A DNA stretch of 64,000 bases from Hyphomicrobiales bacterium (GTDB lineage Bacteria; Pseudomonadota; Alphaproteobacteria; Rhizobiales; Beijerinckiaceae), in contig UBZM01000050.1 in the NCBI GenBank assembly GCA_900470095.1, positions 50,796 to 114,795 on the forward strand. The letters run 5' to 3'. Positions 7,651 through 16,820 of this stretch are shown here, in pieces. The notes beneath the pieces are model-generated. The model was not told the origin of the DNA. It worked only from the letters and a program-made list of their open reading frames with translations, and searched no databases. A program made the translations under genes and the position numbers. Every line of letters starts with the position of its first letter. Within the stretch, counting starts at the first letter, position 1.

Positions 7651-8880
7651 TCATTCGGTGGGGAAGCCCGCCGTGGCCAGGATCGTGGCAAGGCTGGCCG
7701 TCATGCCGGATACGCTGGCTGTCTTTTCGACATCGATCCATTCGCCTAGAGAATGGGCCCTCCCGCCGGTGCCGCCCGAACCGATCTTGATCGCCGGGAT
7801 GCCCAGGCTCATCGGAATATTGGCGTCGGTGGAGGAGGCTTCGTGCCTGGGCGCAAAGCCATGGGCCTGAAGGGCTGCGGTCGCGTATTGCACGATATCG
7901 GCGTCCACGGGCGTGTTGCCCGCGGGACGGTCGCCCAATGCTTTGATTTCGACGGTGATCGCCCCCTCGCTGGTCGCGCGGGTCGCGTTCTCCTGATCCA
8001 CCGCAGCAGCCACGATCGCGCGGCAACGGGCGTCCAGTCTTGCAAGCTCGTCCGCCGATTCCGACCGTAGGTCGATGTCGATCCAGGTTTCCTCGGGGAT
8101 GGCGTTGACGGATGAGCCGCCGCCGACGACGGAGGCGCAGAACGTGGTGCGCGGTGTCGCCGGCACCTGGATGCGGCCAAGCTCCACGATCGCCTGCGCC
8201 ATGGCATACATCGGGTTCACGATGCCGAACGCCTGGAAGCTGTGCCCGCCCGGTCCCTTGAACCTGACGGAATAGCGCTTCGAGCCGACGCCGCCGACGA
8301 CGATCTTCTCCACCTGCGGACTGTCGACGGTGATGAAGGCTGCAATCTTGTCGCGATACCGCCCCTTGGTGAAGAGATGCCGGACGCCACGCAGGTCGCC
8401 GAGCCCTTCCTCTCCGACATCGCCCACGAACAGAATATCGTTGCGGGTCCGGATCCCGGCAGCGTCCATGGCGCGCACGAAGGCCAGGAGCACGGCAAGG
8501 CTGCGGGTGTCGTCGCCAACGCCCGGCGCAAAGAGCTTCGTGCCCTCGCGGCGCACGGTGACATCGGTTCCCTCAGGGAAAACCGTATCGAGATGGGCGG
8601 CGATGACGATCAATCCACCGTTGCCGGTGCCGCGCCTGAGGCCCATCACATTCCCGATCTCGTCCTGCTCGACATCCTCCAGGCCCTGCGCCTGCAGCAT
8701 CTCCAGATAGGCGGCGGCGCGTTTCTCCTCCTTGAAGGGGGGCGCGGGAATCTCGGTCAGCGTGATGATGTCGGCAATGGTGCGGTCATGCTCGGCTTCG
8801 AGCACCCTGACCGCCTCCTTGAAGGCCGGATGGCGGGTGATCGCGGCAATTTCGGAGGCGTGATCGCGCTGCACTGGCAT
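7651..8880 (-). CDS. M20-family metallopeptidase (PepT-like)
   Basis: A 409-residue soluble zinc peptidase or acylase. The M20 metal-binding series is complete: AAHLDTVFPEG, GVGDDTRSLAVLLAF, the catalytic Glu pair in GDVGEEGLGDLRG, VDSPQ, and a C-terminal His in RAHSLGEW. The dimerisation (lid) domain shows FKGPGGHSFQAFG and VGGGSSVNAIPEETW. The pattern is closest to tripeptidase T-like M20B proteins that act on peptides or N-acyl amino acids. No signal peptide is present, so it should be cytoplasmic. A damaged copy of its middle (8314-8526) is found at 18951-19165. The gene appears monocistronic. Confidence 0.9.
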   Translation of the reverse strand: MPVQRDHASEIAAITRHPAFKEAVRVLEAEHDRTIADIITLTEIPAPPFKEEKRAAAYLEMLQAQGLEDVEQDEIGNVMGLRRGTGNGGLIVIAAHLDTVFPEGTDVTVRREGTKLFAPGVGDDTRSLAVLLAFVRAMDAAGIRTRNDILFVGDVGEEGLGDLRGVRHLFTKGRYRDKIAAFITVDSPQVEKIVVGGVGSKRYSVRFKGPGGHSFQAFGIVNPMYAMAQAIVELGRIQVPATPRTTFCASVVGGGSSVNAIPEETWIDIDLRSESADELARLDARCRAIVAAAVDQENATRATSEGAITVEIKALGDRPAGNTPVDADIVQYATAALQAHGFAPRHEASSTDANIPMSLGIPAIKIGSGGTGGRAHSLGEWIDVEKTASVSGMTASLATILATAGFPTE

Positions 8881-9340
8881 TTCCTCATCATGCGGTCTTC
8901 ATGACCTTCAGAACTGCGCACCGTCTGCCTTCAGCCTCGGTGCGACGCAAGCGTTCTCCCCCTGGGCGACACGCGTGGCGCCATTGCGCCGGGCTCAAGG
9001 CGCGCACCGACGGGGCGCCGGATATAGGCGATCAGTCCGGCCGGGGAGGGTGCTTTGCGGTCGCGCGGCGGCCTCCCGCGCTAGAGCGGGCGTTGCGCCA
9101 CCGGGACTGTTCTCTACGTCAAGGCAGGTGCCCGATGGAGAGCTTGGACGGCTCCAGGCCAGATCAGCGATTTGCCGATACGTTACGGCAGGGGCGTTCT
9201 CCAACACCCAATTGCCCATGGTATCGCTGCACCCGACGCAAAACAGACCGTAACTGTTACAACCTCGCTGCTCTCGTGCGAGAGGAGTGTCGAGGCTCTA
9301 GATTTCGTCGCCGGGGGGATCACCAGCGAGGATATCGACG
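8881..9340. other. Intergenic region upstream of the DUF1254 pair
   Basis: About 460 bp without a supportable gene. Two small palindromes stand out shortly before the DUF1254 gene: GTAACTGTTAC at 9249-9259 and TCTCGTGCGAGA at 9274-9285. They may be regulator sites, but no regulator is encoded next door. The region also contains the start side of the M20 peptidase gene, so it is a divergent promoter region. Confidence 0.4.
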
Positions 9341-10831
9341 ATGCTTTGGCAGATCCGCGCAAGGGCGCTCGTGGCAACATGTCTCGGTGCCGCCCTCTCC
9401 GGTCCATTGCTTGTTCCGGCAGCCATGGCTCAGCCAGCCGTTCCGGCGCTCTCCCAGGCGCGGCCTGCGGGCCCGGTGCCCGGCACCGTGCTGCAGAAGG
9501 CCTATGTGCGCGAGATGGCAAAGGCCGCCTATGTCTGGGGCTGGCCCCTGGTCAACCTGCACAACCGGCGGCTCGTCTTTTCACAGGTTCCTGAATCCGG
9601 TCTCGGTGACGGCGTCCTGCCCGTCGCGCCGCTCAACCACCTGACGATGTTGACCGACTATATCGCGCCCGAGGAAAGGGCGGTCGCCTGCCCGAACCAG
9701 GATGTCGTGTACGGTTTCGGCATCTTCTCGCTCGACAAGGAGCCGGCGGTCTTCCAGGTACCCGATTTCGGCGACCGCTTCTGGGTCTACCAGCTCGGCA
9801 ACCAGCGCACGGACTCCATCGGCCAGGCCGGCAAGATGTACGGCACCAAGCCGGGCTTCTACATGGTCGTCGGCCCGGACTGGAACGGCACCGTTCCGGA
9901 CGGCATCGCCGGTGTTTTCCGGTCGCCGACCAATCTGGCCTATATCATCCCGCGCGCCTTCGTCGACGATACGGCCGAAGACAAGCGGGCGATCCAGCCG
10001 GTGATCAGTCAGATCATGGCCTATCCGCTGAGCCAGTTCGACGGCAAGCAGAAGACCAAGGACTGGAGCAAGATCCCGAAGCTTGCCGATCCCGCCGGAG
10101 GCAAGCAGGGCGGCGGTGCAGAAACGCAATGGGTGAAGCCGGACAGATTCTTCGACGAGCTGCCGGCCATCCTCAAGGAAGTGCCGCCGCTGCCCGGCGA
10201 GGAGGCGCTCTATGGCTGGCTCGGCTCGATCCTCGAGGCGGCAGCCAAGGACCCCGATCTCAAGGCGACGCTGAAACAGGCGGCGCTCGAGGCCGACAAG
10301 GAGATCCTGACCCCGCTCAAGGCCTTCCGCTATTCCGGAGTGCCGGTTCAGAACGGCTGGACCTCGCCGCTCAACGGCGCGAATTTCGGCACCGACTACT
10401 ACACCCGAACCGCCGTCGCGCGGACCAACATCTTCGTCAATGCGCCCAACGAAACCGCGTATTTCTATCAGGAATACGATGGCGACAAGAAGCGGCTGAA
10501 CGGCAAAAGCGCCTATACCGTGACCTTCGCCAAGGGCGAGGTGCCGCCGGTCGACGGGTTCTGGTCGCTGACGCTCTATGACGCCGACCATTTCTTCGCG
10601 CCCAACGAGCTCAGGCGCTTCTCGCTGGGCACCAAGAACAAGGATCTGAAGCTCAATCCCGATGGCTCGCTGACACTCTATGTGCAGCGCAATCGTCCGA
10701 GCGGCGACAAGGTCTCGAACTGGCTGCCGGCGCCGAAGGGCGATTTCGAACTCTACATCCGGGCTTATTGGCCGAAGGAGGCTGTCCTTAGGCGTCAATG
10801 GGCTCCGCCGATCGTCAACCGCGCCAAGTGA
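9341..10831 (+). CDS. DUF1254/DUF1214 exported protein, first of a tandem
   Basis: A 496-residue protein with an N-terminal signal peptide (ALVATCLGAALSGPLLVPAAMA), then the DUF1254 domain (YVWGWPLVNLHNRR, NQDVVYGFGIFSLDKEPAVF, RFWVYQLGNQRTD) and the C-terminal DUF1214 domain (VDGFWSLTLYDADHFF, NPDGSLTLYVQ, NWLPAPKGDFELYIRAYWP). These two domains usually occur together and are predicted to be beta-rich periplasmic proteins; their biochemical role is unknown. The start ATG 9341 follows AGGA at 8 bases. The second DUF1254 gene begins 11 bp after its stop, so they form an operon. The two copies differ clearly in length and sequence, suggesting an old duplication. Confidence 0.9.
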   Translation: MLWQIRARALVATCLGAALSGPLLVPAAMAQPAVPALSQARPAGPVPGTVLQKAYVREMAKAAYVWGWPLVNLHNRRLVFSQVPESGLGDGVLPVAPLNHLTMLTDYIAPEERAVACPNQDVVYGFGIFSLDKEPAVFQVPDFGDRFWVYQLGNQRTDSIGQAGKMYGTKPGFYMVVGPDWNGTVPDGIAGVFRSPTNLAYIIPRAFVDDTAEDKRAIQPVISQIMAYPLSQFDGKQKTKDWSKIPKLADPAGGKQGGGAETQWVKPDRFFDELPAILKEVPPLPGEEALYGWLGSILEAAAKDPDLKATLKQAALEADKEILTPLKAFRYSGVPVQNGWTSPLNGANFGTDYYTRTAVARTNIFVNAPNETAYFYQEYDGDKKRLNGKSAYTVTFAKGEVPPVDGFWSLTLYDADHFFAPNELRRFSLGTKNKDLKLNPDGSLTLYVQRNRPSGDKVSNWLPAPKGDFELYIRAYWPKEAVLRRQWAPPIVNRAK

Positions 10832-10842
10832 GGAACAGCAGC

Positions 10843-12381
10843 ATGACGCTCAATCTTGCCAGGACGATTGTCGCAGCAGCGTTTGCCGCCGCGCTGGGGT
10901 TCGGCCCCTCCGCCCAGGCCCAGTCGTCGCGCTATGAGGAACTGTCGACCCTGCCGCTGACGGAAGGCTACCTGTCGAAGGCCGACACGGCGAAGCTCAA
11001 GGACGAGTTGCTGTTCCAGCGCGCAGTCCAATCCTATCTCTGGGCCCAGCCGGCGCTGAACATCTTTGCGATGAAGGAAGGTTCCGAGAAGCTCTTCGGC
11101 AAGGGCTACAACGTCCTTCCGGTCTGGAAGGAACGCCTCAACGCCAACACCCAGGTCACCACGCCGAATTCCGACGTCATCTACGCGATGGGCTATCTCG
11201 ACCTGAAGCAGGACGGGCCGATGGTGCTGGAGGTGCCGCCGGGCCTTCAGGGCATTCTCGACGATTTCTTCCAGCGCCCGATCTGCAATCCGGCGCCCGT
11301 CGAGGAGAAGACCTGGTATCCGGAACCCTATTCGAAGGACATCTGGTGCGGCGATGTCGGCCTGCCCGGGCCGGACAAGGGCAAGGGCGCGAACTACCTC
11401 GTGATCCCGCCCGACTATACCGGGGAGATCCCGAAGGACCATATCGTCTACAAGTCGCGCACCTATAACGTCTTCGTCTTCTGGCGTGCGTTCTTCAAGG
11501 ATCCCAAGGATCTGTCGGGGCCGGTCAATCTCGTCACGCAGACCCGCATCTATCCGCTCGGCAAGAAGGACAGCGCCAAGCCGATGCAATTCCCCGATGG
11601 CTCGGCGGCGGCGCCGAACATGCTCTATCCGACGGATGGCAGCGCGTTCGACATGCTCTCGCGGTTCATCGACAGCGAATATGTCGATCCCACCGATGCC
11701 GACATGCGCGGCATGCTCGCCAGCATCGGCATCATCAAGGGCCAGCCCTTCGCGCCGGATGCACGGACGCGCGAGATCCTCGACCGCGCCGGGCGCACCG
11801 CCTTCCGCATCGGCCGCGCCATCGCCTATGACCCGCCGCCGATCGTGCCGAACACCCGCTGGTACAAAGACAGGCAATGGGTGAACCCGTTCCCGGCAAA
11901 TACCGAATTCACCGGGCCGTCCTTCAAATATCTCGATCTGCGCACCGGCTTTTTCGCGCTGGCCTATTCGGCAAGCCCGGCGATGGCGGTCAACATGGCC
12001 GGAATGGGGGCGAAATATCCTGTCGCCTTCACCGATGCCGACGGCGACCCGCTTTCGGGCGGCAAATCCTACAAGCTGCATCTGCCGAAGGATATTCCGG
12101 CCGGGATTTTCTGGTCGGTCACCGTCTATCGGCCGGAGACAGCCTCGGGATTGGCCAATGGTCAGCCCTTCCCGTCGCTCAACACGATGGACAAGCCGGA
12201 GATGAATGCAGACGGCTCGCTCGATCTCTACTTCGGACCCGATGCACCGTCAGGCAAGGACAAGAACTGGCTGAAGACGGTCTCCGGCCAGGGCTTCTTC
12301 GTCATCCTGCGCCTCTACGGCCCGACGAAGCCCTTCTTCGACCAGAGCTGGGTGCCCGGCGATGTCGAGAAGGTGAAGTAG
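10843..12381 (+). CDS. DUF1254/DUF1214 exported protein, second of a tandem
   Basis: A 512-residue paralogue of the preceding gene. Start is ATG 10843 with AGGA overlapping the previous stop codon; the signal peptide is TIVAAAFAAALGFGPSAQAQ. The DUF1254 part shows YLWAQPALNIFAMKEGSEK, TPNSDVIYAMGYLDLK and the insertion FQRPICNPAPVEEKTWYPEP that is absent from the first copy. The DUF1214 part shows IFWSVTVYRPETASGL, NADGSLDLYFGPDAP and FVILRLYGPTKPFFDQSW. It ends DVEKVK. Tandem DUF1254 genes with the same order are seen in other proteobacteria. Function is unknown; co-expression with the first copy is likely. Confidence 0.9.
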   Translation: MTLNLARTIVAAAFAAALGFGPSAQAQSSRYEELSTLPLTEGYLSKADTAKLKDELLFQRAVQSYLWAQPALNIFAMKEGSEKLFGKGYNVLPVWKERLNANTQVTTPNSDVIYAMGYLDLKQDGPMVLEVPPGLQGILDDFFQRPICNPAPVEEKTWYPEPYSKDIWCGDVGLPGPDKGKGANYLVIPPDYTGEIPKDHIVYKSRTYNVFVFWRAFFKDPKDLSGPVNLVTQTRIYPLGKKDSAKPMQFPDGSAAAPNMLYPTDGSAFDMLSRFIDSEYVDPTDADMRGMLASIGIIKGQPFAPDARTREILDRAGRTAFRIGRAIAYDPPPIVPNTRWYKDRQWVNPFPANTEFTGPSFKYLDLRTGFFALAYSASPAMAVNMAGMGAKYPVAFTDADGDPLSGGKSYKLHLPKDIPAGIFWSVTVYRPETASGLANGQPFPSLNTMDKPEMNADGSLDLYFGPDAPSGKDKNWLKTVSGQGFFVILRLYGPTKPFFDQSWVPGDVEKVK

Positions 12382-12929
12382 CGCGGGGCGGGCACCAGGG
12401 GGCTGGACCCTATCCTCGGGTCCTCTTGACCAAGCCGGCCGGGGGAAGGTGCGACGCATCTCGGTCGTCAGGCAGGCGCGCGAAAGAGCGGGCCTGCGGC
12501 TTCGACGAGCGGTTTCGGCAGCATGGGCAGTTCGTCTGGCGTAAACGGCAGGTGCGGGAGGTCCTGTGCCCCCATGGCCCCGACCGCTTCCGCATGGGCC
12601 CTGTCGCGCTTGCGCCTGATCGGTTCGCGGCTGTGCTGCTGGGCGATTCAGAATTTATGGACGGCAAACACCCGAGGATTACGCCAGGATCGATGGACGT
12701 CCGGTGCCCGGCCGTTCGATGTCGGGACGAACGCATCTTCTTGTGATCCGAGCGCACTACGCCAGTGCGGCGCAACCGCGTCGATCAGGCAGGACGGCTG
12801 GAGCGCGTCGAAGGCGGGCCGCGCCATGAATTTTTCCAGCCAGAGCGCAAGGCAACGCGATAGCATTGGCCTTGTCAGCCGGACATTCGATGCCAGGACT
12901 GATCTGAATTGCTCTGACGGAGCTGTCCC
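12382..12929. other. Intergenic stretch with possible decayed coding sequence
   Basis: About 550 bp between the second DUF1254 gene and the acetyltransferase gene. On the minus strand, 12478-12660 has a short open frame ending ...LPMLPKPLVEAAGPLFRAPA, and 12780-12866 reads LALWLEKFMARPAFDAL, which faintly resembles the C-terminal helix of a glutathione S-transferase. Neither has a credible start or enough length to call. They may be remnants of lost genes. Confidence 0.3.
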
Positions 12930-13832
12930 ATGTCACTCGTCTACAGGCCGGCCCGAGCGGAGGATTTGACGGCGGCCGATGCCCTCGTCGTTGCCAGCAT
13001 CAATGATCTGACCACGCGCCATGGTTTCGGTCCGATGGCGACGCCGAGCGCTCCCAACCTTCAACTGTTTTCACTCAAGGACGACCCTGACGGCTTATGG
13101 ATCGCGGAGGATGACGGCGATCTCCTGGGTTTTGCCTGGAGTTGGGTGTGCGGGGATCTCTGGTTTCTTGCCCAGTTATTCGTCGATCCGGCCCAGCAGG
13201 GTCGTGGCATCGGCAATGAGTTACTGAAATTAACCTTGGAGCACGCCCGGACATCAGCCGTGGCTCACAAGGCACTGATCACTTTCACCTTCAACAGGGT
13301 CTCGCAGGGTCTCTACATCCGGCATGGCCTCTTTCCAAGGATGCCGATCTATTTTCTCAGTGCGGCGCGAGAGCGGGTGATGGAGGGACTGCCGGAGCCT
13401 GCGTTGCAGAGCATCCCGATCGACGGCAGCGCTGCGACCATGGAGACGCTGGCTGAGATCGATTCCCGTGCGATAGGCCTTCCGCGGGAGAAGCATCACC
13501 GCTACCTGCTCAATGACCCTGCGACCACAGGGGTCTTGCTCTGCGCCGGCAGCGATTATGTCGGCTACAGCTATGTCAGTTCCAGCGGGCATATCGGACC
13601 TCTCGCCGTCAGGGAGGTCGACGACCTCGGGGTTGTCTTTGCGGCGGCGTTGAGGATGGCGGCCGACAGGTCCTGCGAGACCATATCGGCGTTCCTGCCT
13701 GGGACATGCCAAAGCGCATTGAGCCTTGCCGTCAGTCACGGCATGCGCATCACCTTTCCGATGCTGCTGATGGCATCACAGGGTTTTGGAACCTGGACGC
13801 GGTACTTGCCGCGTAATCCGGGCTTCATGTGA
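12930..13832 (+). CDS. Tandem-GNAT acetyltransferase
   Basis: A 300-residue protein with two GNAT folds. The N-terminal one is catalytic-looking: YRPARAEDLTAADAL at the start, LWFLAQLFVDPAQQGRGIGN with the acetyl-CoA pyrophosphate loop (QGRGIG, about residues 89-94), then a helix and FTFNRVSQGLYIRHGLFPRMP. The C-terminal half (from ~170) repeats the topology with YVGYSYVSSSGHIGPLAV but lacks a clear QxxGxG loop. The substrate is unknown. The last codons, TWTRYLPRNPGFM, and the following bases occur again at 19166-19232, so the C-terminal tail may derive from a repeat. The gene converges on spoVR. Confidence 0.85.
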   Translation: MSLVYRPARAEDLTAADALVVASINDLTTRHGFGPMATPSAPNLQLFSLKDDPDGLWIAEDDGDLLGFAWSWVCGDLWFLAQLFVDPAQQGRGIGNELLKLTLEHARTSAVAHKALITFTFNRVSQGLYIRHGLFPRMPIYFLSAARERVMEGLPEPALQSIPIDGSAATMETLAEIDSRAIGLPREKHHRYLLNDPATTGVLLCAGSDYVGYSYVSSSGHIGPLAVREVDDLGVVFAAALRMAADRSCETISAFLPGTCQSALSLAVSHGMRITFPMLLMASQGFGTWTRYLPRNPGFM

Positions 13833-13857
13833 TCATGAGCACCTGCTTCTGATGAAA
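13792..13857. repeat. 66-bp repeat spanning the GNAT 3' end (copy 1)
   Basis: This segment, running from the last ~13 codons of the GNAT gene past its stop codon, is nearly identical to 19166-19232. It contains a small hairpin (CGCGG-TACTTG-CCGCG). Because it spans a stop codon and intergenic DNA, it may be an intergenic repeat that has been captured as the gene's 3' end, or a duplicated gene end. Confidence 0.65.
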
Positions 13858-13932
13858 GCGTTGGAACGGGCTGCCTCAACCGCCTGGGGGGCGCGGCACA
13901 ATGCGCGTCCCGGTGCCTATGAGCCATAGCGA

Positions 13933-15480
13933 TCAGGCAAGCTGACGGCTGGACCGTTCGAAGACCGTGACCCCCGTCTGCGCGTCGACGCCTTCCAGGC
14001 TGACCTCATAGCCCCATAGCTCATGGATATGCCGCAGCGTCGCATCGCAGCCGGTGCTTTCCAGCAGGATGCCGTCATTGACCTTGTGCTGCAGGCGCAG
14101 ATGCCGCTGGCCGAGCAGGTCCACATCCACGACCTGGATGTCCGTATGGCTCGCACCGATGTCGTATTTCTGGGCCAGGGCCGTGCGTATGGACGCGTAA
14201 CCGCGCTCGTTATGGATCGAAGCCACGCTGTAGAACGAGTCGTTCGCCGTGTCGGAGAGCAAGAACAGCCGCCACTTCCGGATCAGGGCCGGGCTGAGAT
14301 ACTGGCGAATGAAGGATTCGTCGCGGTGGTTGGCCCAGGCGTCGAGCAGGATCGTGCGCCAGTCGCCGGTTCCCGCGATCTCGGGAAACCAGTCGCGATC
14401 TTCCGCGGTCGGCTCGGTCACGACACGCTGGATGTCCTGCATCATGTCCAGCCCCAGTGCATAAGGGTTGATGCCGGAAAAGCGGGGATCGTCGAAGGCT
14501 GGCTGGAAGACGACGTTCGAGTGGTTGCGCAGGATTTCCAGCATGGCGCCCTCGCTGATCCGGCCGCGGTCGAACAGCGTATTCATGATCGTGTAATGCA
14601 CGAAGGTCGCGCAGCCTTCGTTCATCACCTGCGTCTGTCGCTGGGGATAGAAGTACTGCGCGATGACCCGGACGATCCTCAGGATCTCGCGCTGCCAGGG
14701 CTCGAGGATCAGGCTGTTCTTCTCCAGGAAATAGAGCAGGTTCTCCTCGGGAAGATTGAGCGCCCTTTTCCGTTCGGCGATCGAGGCCTCGCTCTCGTCG
14801 GGCTTGGCGTCGTCCGCCAAGCGCGGGACGGTGCGCCATAGGTCGTTATAGGAACGCTCTTCGTATTCCAGCCGCTCGCGAAGCCCCTCGCGGTGCCTGT
14901 CGGACGAGAGCCGGGGAGGGCGGCGATAGCGGAACACGCCCTGTTCCATCAGTGCATGGGCAGCGTCGAGAATGGCCTCGACGGCGGCAATGCCATGCTT
15001 TTCCTCGCAGCGAGCGATGAAGCCCTTGGCGAAATCGAGATAGCCGAGGATCGCGCCGGCATCGGCCCATTGCTGGAACAGGTAGTTGTTCTTGAAGAAA
15101 TGGTTGTGGCCAAGGGCTGCATGCGCGGTCACCAGGGCCTGCAGGGCCATGGTGTTCTCTTCCATCAGATAGACGATGCAGGGATTGGAGTTGATCACCA
15201 CTTCATAGGCGAGGCCGCGACCGGCCTTGCGATAGAGCAGTTCCTCGCGGAGGAAGTGCTTGCCGAACGACCAGTGACGGTACATCAGCGGCATGCCGAT
15301 GGACGAATAGGCATCCAGCATCTGCTCCGAGGAGATGACCTCCATCTGCACCGGGTAGACATCGAGCCGGAGTTCCTCCTTCGCCACCGCCTCGATGACG
15401 TCGTAGGCATGCGACAAGGTTGCGAAGTTCCAGTCCGAGCCGGAGAACAGCAGATCGGATCGGGGCGTTTGCCTCGCCAT
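13933..15480 (-). CDS. SpoVR family protein
   Basis: A 515-residue protein of the SpoVR/YcgB family, about the length of E. coli YcgB (510). Family phrases include GMPLMYRHWSFGKHFLREE, AYEVVINSNPCIVYLMEENT, ALGHNHFFKNNYLF, QTQVMNEGCATFVHYTIMN and YALGLDMMQDIQR. The histidines and glutamates in GHNHFF and NEGCATFVHY suggest a metal site, but no activity is proven. In Gram-negative bacteria it is encoded with PrkA and YeaH and induced by stress and stationary phase. Start ATG 15480 follows GAGG and is 11 bp after the stop of the yeaH-like gene, so this is the last gene of a three-gene operon. Confidence 0.93.
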   Translation of the reverse strand: MARQTPRSDLLFSGSDWNFATLSHAYDVIEAVAKEELRLDVYPVQMEVISSEQMLDAYSSIGMPLMYRHWSFGKHFLREELLYRKAGRGLAYEVVINSNPCIVYLMEENTMALQALVTAHAALGHNHFFKNNYLFQQWADAGAILGYLDFAKGFIARCEEKHGIAAVEAILDAAHALMEQGVFRYRRPPRLSSDRHREGLRERLEYEERSYNDLWRTVPRLADDAKPDESEASIAERKRALNLPEENLLYFLEKNSLILEPWQREILRIVRVIAQYFYPQRQTQVMNEGCATFVHYTIMNTLFDRGRISEGAMLEILRNHSNVVFQPAFDDPRFSGINPYALGLDMMQDIQRVVTEPTAEDRDWFPEIAGTGDWRTILLDAWANHRDESFIRQYLSPALIRKWRLFLLSDTANDSFYSVASIHNERGYASIRTALAQKYDIGASHTDIQVVDVDLLGQRHLRLQHKVNDGILLESTGCDATLRHIHELWGYEVSLEGVDAQTGVTVFERSSRQLA

Positions 15481-15491
15481 CGGCGCTTCCC

Positions 15492-16802
15492 TCACTTGCG
15501 CAGCCGCGCCGGTTGGCGGGTGAAGAGATGCCGGAAGACCGGGTAGATGTCGGCGGCCCTGGCGATGCGGCTCATGCCAAAGTTCGGCCATCTCTCCTTG
15601 ACCGTGAGATAGGCGCGCCAGAGCGAGGTGCCGTTGTCCGTGGAGCCGAAGATCTCGCTCTCGCGTTCGTCGATGATCTCGACATAGGCAAAATACTGGC
15701 ACAGGCGCATGATCTCGCCATCCATCAGTTTGAGGCAGCGCCTGGAGTCGGTCGCGAGATTGTCGCCGTCCGACGCCTGGGCGGCGTAGATGTTCCACTC
15801 CCGGCGGGGATAGCGCTGCGCGATGATGCGCTGCATCTCCTCCAGAGCTGTGGAAACCACGGTGCCGCCGCTCTGCATGCTGAAGAAGAAGGTGTCCTCG
15901 TCCACCTCCTGCGCCATGTGGGTATGGCGGATGAAGACGATGTCCGTGCGATCGTAGCGCCGCTTCAGGAACAGATGCAGCAGGACGAAGAAGCGCTTGG
16001 CCAGATCCTTCTCGCGTTCGCCCATCGAGCCTGAGACGTCCATCAGGCAGAACATCACCGCGTTCGCGTTGGGCTGAGGCTGCGCGTCGAAGCGATTGAA
16101 GCGGATATCGACCGGGTCGACGAAGGAAATCACCCGGCGCCGGCGTTCCAGCCGGTCGAGTTCGGCGCGCAGGGCTGCGACGTCGGCGCGGGCGGCGTCT
16201 GGCTCGTCGGCCTCGATCCTGGCCAGTTCGCGCAGGATGGCCTCGACCTCCTCGCGCCTGGGCCGCTGGAGGGCGATGCGGCGGCCATGGCTGTTTCGCA
16301 TGGTGCGCGCGATGTTGATGTTCGTCGGCGAGCCGCTCGCCGAGAAGCCGGCCCGCCGCGGCTTGAAGGCGACGATCTCCTTGAGATTGAGCTTGACCAT
16401 GTCGGGAAGCGCGAGATCTTCGAAGAACAGATCGAGCACCTCCTCGCGCGACAGCACGAAGCGGAAATCGTCCTCGGACTCCTCCAGGCCGGGTGACGAA
16501 CCCGATCCGGATCCGCCGCCCCGGCCCGGCTTCGGCATCCTGTCCCCCGGCGCGAAATGCCTGTTTCCGGGCAGGACATGCTGCCGCCGGCCGCTGTCCC
16601 CGGCATCGCGGAAGCGCGGCTCGCTCGTGCGCTTCGCCGGGAGCGAAACGGCGTGCGCCCCGTCTGCATCGGCGATCTTGCCGGCCCGGATCTGTTCCTG
16701 GACGCTTCGCTTCAGCTCCGCGCGCACGCGCTGCAGGAAGCGCTGGCGATTGCCCAGGCTCTTGTCCTTCGGGTTCAGGCGGCGGTCGATGAAAATCGGC
16801 AT
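15492..16802 (-). CDS. YeaH/YhbH family protein (UPF0229, DUF444)
   Basis: A 436-residue member of DUF444. It opens with IDRRLNPKDKSLGNRQRFLQR, has a basic and then a Gly/Ser-rich linker (GRGGGSGSGSSPG, ~90-104), a segment EESEDDFRFVLSREEVLDLFFEDL, and a C-terminal von Willebrand A-like domain with a MIDAS motif DVSGSMG and later QSGGTVVSTAL. The family is thought to act with the PrkA kinase; E. coli YeaH is encoded beside YeaG. It lies 18 bp after prkA and 11 bp before spoVR. Length agrees with the family (~420-430). Confidence 0.93.
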   Translation of the reverse strand: MPIFIDRRLNPKDKSLGNRQRFLQRVRAELKRSVQEQIRAGKIADADGAHAVSLPAKRTSEPRFRDAGDSGRRQHVLPGNRHFAPGDRMPKPGRGGGSGSGSSPGLEESEDDFRFVLSREEVLDLFFEDLALPDMVKLNLKEIVAFKPRRAGFSASGSPTNINIARTMRNSHGRRIALQRPRREEVEAILRELARIEADEPDAARADVAALRAELDRLERRRRVISFVDPVDIRFNRFDAQPQPNANAVMFCLMDVSGSMGEREKDLAKRFFVLLHLFLKRRYDRTDIVFIRHTHMAQEVDEDTFFFSMQSGGTVVSTALEEMQRIIAQRYPRREWNIYAAQASDGDNLATDSRRCLKLMDGEIMRLCQYFAYVEIIDERESEIFGSTDNGTSLWRAYLTVKERWPNFGMSRIARAADIYPVFRHLFTRQPARLRK

Positions 16803-16820
16803 GGCACGCTCCGGCCGCGT

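Noticed and set aside
12478..12660. Minus-strand short open frame ending LPMLPKPLVEAAGPLFRAPA
   Set aside because: The Pro-rich tail reminded me of a receiver-domain KP motif, but no phosphoacceptor region or start could be found.
12780..12866. Minus-strand reading resembling the C-terminal helix of a glutathione S-transferase
   Set aside because: Only about 20 residues look similar, there is no N-terminal thioredoxin part, and no start or ribosome site; too weak to annotate.
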